Of a stretch of DNA of 64,000 nt, positions 39,500 to 47,157 are shown one piece after another; the first letter of the stretch is position 1, and each line of letters opens with the position of its first letter. The notes below the pieces were generated by a model that did no database searches, was not told where the DNA came from, and worked only from the letters and a program-made list of their open reading frames with translations. The position numbers and the translations under genes were made by a program. Source of the DNA: Cupriavidus pauculus (GTDB lineage Bacteria; Pseudomonadota; Gammaproteobacteria; Burkholderiales; Burkholderiaceae); the NCBI RefSeq assembly GCF_008693385.1, contig NZ_CP044067.1, forward strand, positions 372,001 to 436,000. The letters run 5' to 3'.

Positions 39500-40793
39500 G
39501 GCCGGCCTCGCGCGGATCGGTCAGACGGCCGGTCACGGCGGCCGTGGCGCATGCGCGCGGGGAGGCAAGGAAGATCTGCGCCTGGCGATTGCCCATGCGC
39601 CCCTTGAAATTGCGATTGGCGGTGGACAGCACGCGTTCGCCGTCGGCCGGGACGCTGCCGCAGGTCCCGCAGCACGAGCCGCAGCCCGGCGGCTGCAGTT
39701 CGGCGCCGAGCGCTTCGAATTCGGCGAGCATGCCGGTTTCCTCGAGTTCGCTCTGGATGGCCGCGGATGCCGGCGTCACGATCAGCCGGACACCGGTGGC
39801 CACGCCGCCGCCGCGCCGCAGCACGTCGAGCGCTTCGCGATAGTCCTTGGTCCGGCCGCCGGTGCAGGTGCCGAGGTACACCATATCGATCTTCGTATCG
39901 CCGGCGGCATCGATATCGACGACGTTGTCCACGCGATGCGGCAATGCCACCTGCGGGGCGATCGCATCGAGATCGAACGTCATCGACTGCGCGTAAACCG
40001 CATCGGCGTCGGCTTCCGCGGGCTCGAACGGTGCGTCGGTGCGCGCGGCCAGCCATGCGCCCGTGCAGAGATCGTACGGGAACAGGCCTGCCTTGGCGCC
40101 CATCTCCACCGACATGTTGGCCAGCACGATGCGATCGTCCATGTCCAGCGTGGCGACGCCCGGCCCCTGGAACTCCAGCGCGAGATAGTTGGCGCCGCCC
40201 GCGCCAAGCCGGCGCGCCATCGTCAGCGCGAGATCCTTGGCCGATGCGTATGCGGGCAGTTTGCCCGTCAGCACCACGCGGATCGAGCCCGGCACCTTGA
40301 GCCAGATCTGGCCACATTGCAGAATGCCCGCGAAATCGGACGAGCCGATGCCCGAGCCAAAGGCGTTGAGCGCGCCGTACGAGACCGCATGCGAGTCGGC
40401 GCCTACCGCGAGCTGGCCCGGCAACACGCGGCCCCGCTCGAGCATCAGCTGGTGGCCGATGCCCTCTCCGACCTCGTACACGCAGACGCCGTGCGCTTGT
40501 GCGTAGTCGCGGGCGCGAGCCTGCAGGGCCAGCGCCCGTTCGCCGGATACCGCGCCGTAATGATCGAGCGCGAACACGAGCCGTTCGGCCCGTGCCGGCG
40601 CCGGCAGCGAGCCGTCCTCCTGCATATCGCGGAAATAGTCGAGCGCCATCGGGATGGAGCCGTCGGTGCCCATCGCCGCGTCGGGTTCGCAGATCGCGAG
40701 ATCGCCGGCGTAGAGTTTCGTGCTGGCTTTCGTGCCGGCGGTCGTTACGGCTGCGCGCGAGAGCAGCTTCTCGGCAAGCGTCTGGCCGCGCAT
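39492..40793 (-). CDS. Aconitase-type hydro-lyase, large subunit (LeuC-like, [4Fe-4S])
   Basis: 433 residues. Iron-sulfur ligands are Cys310 (YLGTCTGG) and Cys371/Cys374 (GCGSCCGTCG); two extra Cys (375, 378) beside the usual pair are notable. Other marks are DHYGAVSGERALAL (Asp-His in place of the usual catalytic region), GADSHAVSYGALNAFGSGIG and NRNFKGRMG. The length matches single-chain large subunits of isopropylmalate/homoaconitase/dimethylmalate hydro-lyases. Start ATG 40793 shares a TGATG with the receptor stop. Confidence 0.88.
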
Positions 40794-41782
40794 CAGTTCA
40801 GCTTGATGTCGGCCGTCTTGATGACCGTGCCCCATTTGGTGTGCTCGGTCTCGATCAGCTTCGCGAAGTCCTCGGGCGGGCCGCCAACGGGTTCCACACC
40901 GAGTTGCACGAGCTTGTTCCTGACGTCGTCGGACTTGAGGATCTGATCGATCGCGCGATTGAGCTTCATGACAATCGGACGCGGCGTGCCCGCGGGCGCC
41001 ACGACGCCGCTCCACGACAGCGACTCGTAGCCCTTGATGCCCGCCTCATCGAGCGTCGGCACGTTCGGCAGGCCCGGAATGCGCTGGCGGCTGGTCACGG
41101 CCAGCGCGCGCAGCTTGCCCTGCTGGACGAAGCCGATGGACGACGGCGCGTTGTCGAACAGCATCGACACATTGCCGCCCAGCAGATCGGTCAGCGCGGC
41201 GGAGCTGCCTTTGTACGGTACGTGCAGCAGGTTCAGGCCGGCCATCGACTTGAACAGCTCGCCGGACAGGTGGGTCGAGCTGCCGGGGCCCGACGACGCG
41301 AAGCTCAGCGTGCCGGGCTTGCTCTTCGCAAGGGCGACCAGCGACGAGACATCCTTGACCGGCAGGCTGGGCGAGACCACGAGGATATTGGCGTTTTCCG
41401 TGGCATAGGCCACGGGCACGAAGTCCTTCTGCGCGTTGTAGTTGAGCTTGCCGTACAGATGGTCGTTGATCGACAGGATGCCCGTGGCGCCCATCAGCAG
41501 CGTGTAGCCGTCGGCCGGTGCCTTGGCCACGAGTTCGGCGCCGATATTGCCGCTGGCGCCGGCGCGGTTGTCCACCACGAACGGTTGCTTGAACTGGGCC
41601 TGCAGCTTCTCTGCCAGGATGCGCGCCACCACGTCGGTGGAGCCGCCCGCCGCGAACGGCACGACGATGCGGACGGCCTTGTCGGGATAGGTATCCTCGG
41701 GGCCCGCCATCGCGGCCATCGGCAGCGTGGCAAGCGGGGCGGCGACAAGGACGGCGGCGGCAACACCGGTAAGCGTCTTCAT
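40793..41782 (-). CDS. Bug/TctC-type periplasmic substrate-binding protein
   Basis: 329 residues with signal peptide ending AAMAG and the hallmarks YPDKAVRIVVPFAAGGSTDV, KAPADGYTLLMGA and LLHVPYKGSSAALTDLLGGN. It is the first gene of the operon, directly upstream of the hydro-lyase (stop and start share one base), so it probably binds the hydroxy- or methyl-dicarboxylate that the hydro-lyase uses (inference). AGGA lies 5 bases before the ATG. Confidence 0.92.
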   Translation of the reverse strand: MKTLTGVAAAVLVAAPLATLPMAAMAGPEDTYPDKAVRIVVPFAAGGSTDVVARILAEKLQAQFKQPFVVDNRAGASGNIGAELVAKAPADGYTLLMGATGILSINDHLYGKLNYNAQKDFVPVAYATENANILVVSPSLPVKDVSSLVALAKSKPGTLSFASSGPGSSTHLSGELFKSMAGLNLLHVPYKGSSAALTDLLGGNVSMLFDNAPSSIGFVQQGKLRALAVTSRQRIPGLPNVPTLDEAGIKGYESLSWSGVVAPAGTPRPIVMKLNRAIDQILKSDDVRNKLVQLGVEPVGGPPEDFAKLIETEHTKWGTVIKTADIKLN

Positions 41783-41845
41783 GGGGGTCCTGGGCAAGAG
41801 GTTGGATTGGGTTGGCTTGCTGCGGGACAAGTCTAGAGACGGCCA

Positions 41846-41859
41846 TTTGTCTGGACAAA
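41846..41859. promoter_or_regulatory. LysR-type palindrome between Bug operon and LysR
   Basis: TTTGTCTGGACAAA is a perfect 14-bp dyad fitting the LysR T-N11-A rule, 64 bp upstream of the receptor start and 59 bp upstream of the LysR start. A second GGACAAG half-site (41825-41831) lies nearby, as expected for a LysR recognition plus activation site. Confidence 0.55.
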
Positions 41860-41917
41860 CGAATTTTTTCGGCCGACTATTACGAAATTCCGATAAATCG
41901 GGCCCTCCCCGCCTCCC

Positions 41918-42892
41918 ATGCGCCACAACGTCACCCTCAAGCAACTGCGCTGCTTTCTTGCCGTGGCGGAGACGAACTCGTTCACGGCGGCGGCCGGGCG
42001 TCTGTGCATGACCCAGTCCGCGCTGACGGCGACGATCCAGCAGATGGAAGAGGCGGTCGGCCTCAAGATGTTCGACCGTACGACGCGCCGGGTGATGCTG
42101 ACCGATCAGGCGGCGCGGTTCATGGCGGAGGCCGAGCGCGTGGTCAATGGGTTCGACAGCGCGGTGTCGGACCTCGTGGCGCTGGCGCAGGGAGAGCGCG
42201 GCCATATCCGGATCGGGGCGGCCTCGTCGGTCATCAGCCAGTTCCTCGTGCCGGCGCTGCCTCACTTTCGGGAGGCTTATCCGGGCATCACGATCTCCCT
42301 GCGCAATCCGGCCGCACAGCAGACGGAGCGGCTGGTGCTCGAGGGCGAGGTCGATTTCGCCATCGACAGCAAGTTTCGCGGCAACGAAGACCTCGATTAC
42401 ACGCCGCTGGTGCGCGACTGCTATGGCGTGGTATGCCACCGCGACGCGCCGGTGGCGATGCTCGATCGGCCGGTAACGTGGGCCGACCTCACCGCGAGCC
42501 TCGATGCGCGCTATGTGGGCTTTTCCGCCGACACGGGCATCGGCCAGTTTCTGCTCAACCACGCCTCGCACTGGCCCGTGCTGGGGGGCGAGCACGACGA
42601 AGTGGAAAGCACCGCGTATCTGTTCGCGATGCTTGCGCGCGGCAACTACTATTCGGTGCTGCCGGCGCTGGCATTCGAGCGCAACGAGTTCGCCAGCCTG
42701 ACCTTCCGCGAACTCCACGAGCCGCGGCTGTCGCGCGAGCTCTGCGTGATCACGCGGCCATTACGCTCGCTGTCGCCGAGCGCGCAGCGGCTGCTCGACA
42801 TCCTGCGCACCACGCTGGCCGCGATGGAGATGCCGAGCGGGGTGTCGCTGCTGGCGGCATCGGACGATGGCGCCCCGCACATGCTGCCGTAG
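41918..42892 (+). CDS. LysR-family transcriptional regulator
   Basis: 324 residues: helix-turn-helix FTAAAGRLCMTQSALTATIQ, then the effector domain (HIRIGAASSVISQFLVPALP, ISLRNPAAQQTERLVLEGEV). It is divergent from the Bug-hydro-lyase-aminotransferase-aldolase operon and is its likely regulator. It resembles the CynR/CbbR-like set by length; the effector is unknown. Confidence 0.9.
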   Translation: MRHNVTLKQLRCFLAVAETNSFTAAAGRLCMTQSALTATIQQMEEAVGLKMFDRTTRRVMLTDQAARFMAEAERVVNGFDSAVSDLVALAQGERGHIRIGAASSVISQFLVPALPHFREAYPGITISLRNPAAQQTERLVLEGEVDFAIDSKFRGNEDLDYTPLVRDCYGVVCHRDAPVAMLDRPVTWADLTASLDARYVGFSADTGIGQFLLNHASHWPVLGGEHDEVESTAYLFAMLARGNYYSVLPALAFERNEFASLTFRELHEPRLSRELCVITRPLRSLSPSAQRLLDILRTTLAAMEMPSGVSLLAASDDGAPHMLP

Positions 42893-42949
42893 CCACCCTG
42901 CCCGCCTGCCGCGAGAATCGAGACGGATCGGCGGGCACGCCGACGCCGG

Positions 42950-43402
42950 TCACGGACCGCCCTGCTCCGCACTCCCCGCGTCCTTGTCGTCCGGAAGCGG
43001 AAAGCGTGTCTGGCTGTAGCGCAGGATCAGCACGCCGCAGGCCAGCATCACGATGCCCGTGCAGAGTGCAAGCAGATGGAACTCGGAGACTTCGTTGAAG
43101 CGAAGGATCAGGTCGCGCGCCAGCGACACCATCGCGATATACAGCGGGAAGCGCACGGGCAATTCGCCGAGCTTCAGGTACCGGCCCACCATCGCCAGTA
43201 CTTCGAGGTAGAGGAACATCAGCAGCAGGTCGGTGATCGATACCTCGCCCTGACCGACGATCTTCCAGCCTTCCTGTGCCATCGCGAGGATGGTGCCCAG
43301 GCCGATGACCGCCAGTCCCACGACCTCGACGGCGCTGAGGATGCCTTCGAGTTTTGCGCGCACGAAGCGCTCGGGCGATGACCCTCGGTTCGAATTCTTC
43401 AC
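42950..43402 (-). CDS. psiE: PsiE-family membrane protein
   Basis: 150 residues from a GTG at 43402 (an in-frame GTG at 43492 lacks a ribosome site). Four hydrophobic segments are seen (EVVGLAVIGLGTILAMAQEG, LLLMFLYLEVLAMVGRYL, RFPLYIAMVSLARDL, LLALCTGIVMLACGVLIL), matching phosphate-starvation-inducible PsiE proteins, whose biochemical role is unknown. A hairpin lies just upstream at 43424-43449. It converges on the LysR gene at 41918. Confidence 0.82.
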   Translation of the reverse strand: MKNSNRGSSPERFVRAKLEGILSAVEVVGLAVIGLGTILAMAQEGWKIVGQGEVSITDLLLMFLYLEVLAMVGRYLKLGELPVRFPLYIAMVSLARDLILRFNEVSEFHLLALCTGIVMLACGVLILRYSQTRFPLPDDKDAGSAEQGGP

Positions 43403-43423
43403 GATACGTGCCTGTCCACCCAG

Positions 43424-43449
43424 TCCCGCCAATGATGGCTTTGGCGGGA
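43424..43449. other. 9-bp stem hairpin upstream of the PsiE-like gene
   Basis: TCCCGCCAA / TTGGCGGGA with an 8-base loop sits between the SDR stop and the PsiE-like start. There is no T tract after it, so a terminator is doubtful; it may be a leader structure or an mRNA-stabilising stem. Confidence 0.5.
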
Positions 43450-43512
43450 CCGGACCGGTTATGTCGTCTGCTGCGCGATTTCGCAATCGCACGAACTGGA
43501 CCGGGGGGCCGC

Positions 43513-44268
43513 TCAGAATTCCTGGGCGGTCGGGCGCAGCACGATCTCGTTGATATCGACGTCGGCCGGCTGCTCGATGGCGTAGGCAATCGCGCGTGCC
43601 ACGGCGGCGGACGGGATGGCAAGCTTGTAGAAGTCCTTCACGAAGTTCGCGCTTTCCTCGTGCGAGCTGCCGTGCTTGAGTTCCGAATCCACCGCGCCGG
43701 GTTCGATCGTCGTCGTGCGGATCGACGCGCCCACTTCATGGCGCAGCCCTTCGGAGATCGCGCGGACCGCGAACTTGGTGCCGCTATAGACCGTGCCGCC
43801 GGGGCTGAAGACCTTGACGCCCGCGACCGAGGCGATGTTGATGAAGTGGCCGTAGCCCTGCTGCTGGAAAACCGGTAGCGCGGCGGCGATGCCGTAGAGC
43901 ACGCCCTTCACGTTGATGTCGATCATGCGGTCCCATTCATCGACCTTGGTTTCGCTCATCGGGGCAATCGACATCAGGCCGGCATTGTTGATCAGCACAT
44001 CGACCTTGCCGAACGCCTTGACGGCGGTTTCGATCAGCAGGCGCACGTCGGCCTGCTTCGTGACGTCCGTGGGTACGACCTCCACGAATCCGCCCGCCGC
44101 GCGAATCTCCGCGGCAATGCTGGCCAGCCGTTCCACACGGCGCGCCGCGAGTACGACGTTGGCGCCGAGCGCGGACAGATGGCGCGCGGTGGCTTCGCCG
44201 AGGCCGCTGCTGGCACCGGTGATGACGACCACTTTTCCTGCGATGTTGTTGGCGAGAGGGTTGCTCAT
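43513..44268 (-). CDS. Short-chain dehydrogenase/reductase (SDR)
   Basis: 251 residues of the YdfG/clavulanate-dehydrogenase-like SDR group: TGASSGLGEATARHL near 17, NNAGLMSIAP near 93, Ser and YSGTKFAVRAISEGLR near 158, EPGAVDSEL, and the C-terminal PADVDINEIVLRPTAQE typical of that group. NADP use is likely given the AARR motif after beta2. It is divergent from the LysR gene at 44385, a common pairing. Confidence 0.92.
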   Translation of the reverse strand: MSNPLANNIAGKVVVITGASSGLGEATARHLSALGANVVLAARRVERLASIAAEIRAAGGFVEVVPTDVTKQADVRLLIETAVKAFGKVDVLINNAGLMSIAPMSETKVDEWDRMIDINVKGVLYGIAAALPVFQQQGYGHFINIASVAGVKVFSPGGTVYSGTKFAVRAISEGLRHEVGASIRTTTIEPGAVDSELKHGSSHEESANFVKDFYKLAIPSAAVARAIAYAIEQPADVDINEIVLRPTAQEF

Positions 44269-44358
44269 GTTCGGCTCCTTCGAGAATGTATCGTTGCGAT
44301 GGAGCCTAGTATTGGCGTGGCGACAGTTTCTTGAAATGGAAACGTTTCGATTTCATAA

Positions 44359-44373
44359 TTCCAGAAATTGGAA
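44359..44373. promoter_or_regulatory. LysR-type T-N11-A palindrome
   Basis: TTCCAGAAATTGGAA is a perfect 15-bp dyad with T-N11-A core, 11 bp before the LysR ATG. A second palindrome GAAACGTTTC (44339-44348) lies next to it, between the LysR and SDR genes. Together they could form the recognition and activation sites. Confidence 0.55.
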
Positions 44374-44384
44374 TCGAGACCGAC

Positions 44385-45284
44385 ATGCTCAACCGACTCG
44401 AAATGCTGCGCATCTTCATGGCCGCCGCGGAAACTGGCAGCTTCAAGCAGGCCGCGATCCAGCTCGGCATCTCGCCGCAGGCGGTCACGCGCGCGATTCA
44501 GGAACTGGAGCGCCTGCAGGGGGAGATGCTGTTCCACCGCAATACGCGGCAGATCCGTATTACCGAGTTCGGGGAGCAACTGGCCAGCCGCGCCGGAGAC
44601 AGCCTGCGGCAGGTCGATGCGCTGTTCGCGACCGAGCATGGCCAGCAAACGTCGGAGTTCGAGGGGGTCGTGCACCTGACCGCGCCGAAGGCGCTGGGCC
44701 GCATCGGCCTGCTGCCCGTGCTTGCCGATATCGCCATGCGGCATCCGGGCCTACGGATCGACCTCAACCTGAGCGACACGCCCGCGCATGTGATCGACGA
44801 GCGGATCGATATCGGCGTGCGCTTCGGGCTGTTGCAGGACAGCCGGTTCGTGGCGCGCAAGGTCGCGAAGCACGCATTCCATGTGGTCGGCACCCCGGGG
44901 CTGATCGCGCGTGTCGGCGCGCCCGCGCACGTACGCGATCTGGAGTCGCTGCCAACCACGGTCATGCATGACGAGACGACCGGGCGCGGGTGGCCCTGGC
45001 TGTTCCGGGGCGGTCAGCGCTTCACGCCGGCAAAGCCCACCTTTACCAGCAACGACTCGGAGGCCGAGCGCGATGCGGTGCTGTCGGGACTGGCCTTCGG
45101 GCAGATCGCCGGTTTTCTGGCGGACAGCCATATCGCCGCGGGCGAACTGGTGCCGTTATTGCAGGCGTTCGCGCCGGAGCCGTGGGATCTATGCGTGTAC
45201 CGCCCGCAGCGCGGTCCGGTACCGAAGCGCGTGCGGGCGGTATTCGACGGGCTCGTGAAAGCCCTGTCGGATAAGGGACGATAA
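44385..45284 (+). CDS. LysR-family transcriptional regulator
   Basis: 299 residues from ATG 44385: NRLEMLRIFMAAAETGSFKQ and helix-turn-helix AAIQLGISPQAVTRAIQELE, then an effector domain (VHLTAPKALGRIGLLPVLAD, ERIDIGVRFGLLQDSRFVAR). The upstream 18 codons of the open frame overlap the dyad operators and are excluded. It is divergent from the SDR gene and probably regulates it; its 3' end is 3 bp from the convergent isochorismatase gene. Confidence 0.9.
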   Translation: MLNRLEMLRIFMAAAETGSFKQAAIQLGISPQAVTRAIQELERLQGEMLFHRNTRQIRITEFGEQLASRAGDSLRQVDALFATEHGQQTSEFEGVVHLTAPKALGRIGLLPVLADIAMRHPGLRIDLNLSDTPAHVIDERIDIGVRFGLLQDSRFVARKVAKHAFHVVGTPGLIARVGAPAHVRDLESLPTTVMHDETTGRGWPWLFRGGQRFTPAKPTFTSNDSEAERDAVLSGLAFGQIAGFLADSHIAAGELVPLLQAFAPEPWDLCVYRPQRGPVPKRVRAVFDGLVKALSDKGR

Positions 45285-45287
45285 GGG

Positions 45288-45941
45288 TCAGCGCGCGGCC
45301 TTGGGCACCGGTGTGTTGAGCAACTGCTGCTCCCACAGATACGCAATGCCGCTGCCGCCCGCATGCTGGACGAGCACTTCCGTCAGCGCGGCGGCGCTTG
45401 CCACGCGGGCCCAGTCGCGCTGCCATTCGGCCGCGACCGCCAGCCACGTCATCATGTTCGCGCCGGCCCCGATCATGCGCTGGATGGCGACCTGATGGGA
45501 CTCCACCGAGGTGCCGCCCGATGCATCGGTTACCACGGTCACGTCCCAGCCCTCGCCGAGCGCCTGGATGGCCGGCATGGCCACGCAGACCTCGGTCCAG
45601 AGCCCGGCGATAATCAGCTGCTTGCGGCCCGTCGCCCTGACCTTGTCCACCACGCTGCGGTCCTCCCAGGTGTTGATGAACGTGCGGTCGAGGACCTCCT
45701 GGCCCGGAAACACATCGGTGATCTGCGGAAAGAGCAGGCCGCCGCGTTCGGCAATCACGGTCGTCAGGATCGTGGGAACGCCAAAGGCCTTGGCGGCCTT
45801 GGCGAGCGCCACCGTGTTGTTGATCACCATCTGCGGCTCGTGGCTGTTGACGTTCGCGAGCTGGTAGGGCTGGTGGTCGATCAGAACGAGTACCGAGTCT
45901 TCCGGACGAAGAAGCGAAGCGAGGCCGTTACGAAAAGTCAT
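45288..45941 (-). CDS. Isochorismatase-family hydrolase (YcaC-like)
   Basis: 217 residues from the ATG at 45941 (AAGGA 7 bases upstream; alternative ATG 45962 lacks one). The cysteine hydrolase features are Asp22 (LVLIDHQPYQLANVNSHEPQ), the central region DRTFINTWEDRSVVDKV, and Cys119 in IAGLWTEVCVAMPAIQAL. The YcaC subgroup has unknown natural substrates. It is divergent from the LysR gene at 46163, the likely regulator. Confidence 0.88.
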   Translation of the reverse strand: MTFRNGLASLLRPEDSVLVLIDHQPYQLANVNSHEPQMVINNTVALAKAAKAFGVPTILTTVIAERGGLLFPQITDVFPGQEVLDRTFINTWEDRSVVDKVRATGRKQLIIAGLWTEVCVAMPAIQALGEGWDVTVVTDASGGTSVESHQVAIQRMIGAGANMMTWLAVAAEWQRDWARVASAAALTEVLVQHAGGSGIAYLWEQQLLNTPVPKAAR

Positions 45942-46162
45942 CAGAGCATCCTTGGTTGCCATTGGCGCGGCATGGGTTTTCGAAACAACGTGCGCTTGTG
46001 ACGACGTTGCGCGAAGCCGCATTCTGCGATTGCCCTCTCCCCGGCGGTAGTGGTATCCAGCGGTGAGCTGTGTCGCGAAAAGTGGAACGCCCGCTCCTGT
46101 CCCGTACCGCCTTAACATAGTGGCGATCGGCATCGCGGCATCAAACTGGGGGGAACGCCAAA

Positions 46163-47044
46163 TTGGATATCGAAGCACTGCAGACATTCGTGGAAGTGGC
46201 CGATGCCGGCGGCATTTCGCCAGCCGCCGTCCGGCTTGGCGTGACCAAGTCGATCGTCAGCCGCCGGCTCCAGCGCCTGGAGGAGGAACTGGGGGTCCAG
46301 CTGCTCGCGCGCTCGACGCGCGGCGCCGCGCTGACGGAAGCCGGCGCCACGTTCCGCGATCATGCGGCGCGCGCCTGCGCCGAGATCGAGGTGGCCCGTG
46401 AAACGATTCTGCCCACCGGCGAACTCCGCGGCCGCCTGCGCATTGCCGCGCCGCTGTCCTTTGGGCCCACACACCTGGCGCCCGTGCTCGCGGAGATGGC
46501 GCAGCGGCACCCGAGGCTGCATGTGCAGGCCTGCTACAGCGATCGATTCATCGATATCGTCGCCGAAGGCTACGACTGCGCGATACGGCTCGGGCATCTT
46601 CCGGACTCGAACCTGCTGGCACGACGCATCGGTCCGATCCACGCAAAAATCGTCGCAAGCCCGGCCTATATCGCCGCGCACGGCGCGCCCGAGACGCTGG
46701 ACGAGCTCGGCGACCATCAGGCGCTGATGCAGGGCACCGAAAGCTGGCAACTCATGGACGGCGAAGCGATCGTGATGGTGCGTCCCCAAGGACGCTTCAA
46801 GGCCGACAACGGCACGGCCCTGCTCGCCGCGGCGCTTGCCGGACTTGGCGTTGCGTATCTGCCGAATGGCCTGACGGACGAGCATGTGGCTTCCGGCGCG
46901 CTGGTGCCCGTGATGACGCGCCATCCGGTGCCGGTGGCAGGCGCCTACGTGGTGCGCCCGCCGAGCCAGCATCCGGCGCGGAAGGTCGAGGTTCTTACCG
47001 AGATGCTGCTCGCCTGTTACGACACGTCCCCGGTGGCGGCGTGA
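46163..47044 (+). CDS. LysR-family transcriptional regulator, TTG start
   Basis: 293 residues starting at a TTG (46163), supported by GGGGGAA 7 bases upstream and by the family N-terminus MDIEALQTFVEVADAGGISP. Helix-turn-helix AAVRLGVTKSIVSRRLQRLE; effector domain with AAPLSFGPTHLAPVLAEMAQ and DCAIRLGHLPDSNLLARRIG. A rare start codon can keep regulator levels low. It is divergent from the isochorismatase-family gene. Confidence 0.9.
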   Translation: MDIEALQTFVEVADAGGISPAAVRLGVTKSIVSRRLQRLEEELGVQLLARSTRGAALTEAGATFRDHAARACAEIEVARETILPTGELRGRLRIAAPLSFGPTHLAPVLAEMAQRHPRLHVQACYSDRFIDIVAEGYDCAIRLGHLPDSNLLARRIGPIHAKIVASPAYIAAHGAPETLDELGDHQALMQGTESWQLMDGEAIVMVRPQGRFKADNGTALLAAALAGLGVAYLPNGLTDEHVASGALVPVMTRHPVPVAGAYVVRPPSQHPARKVEVLTEMLLACYDTSPVAA

Positions 47045-47157
47045 GACGGCCGACTCGCGCGTAACCGCTCCGGGTCGCTTGAGCGGCATGGATTGCGCGG
47101 CCGCGATTGTGTAGGATTCGCCACGACATACAACGATAAATACGGTGGGGTCCAGCG

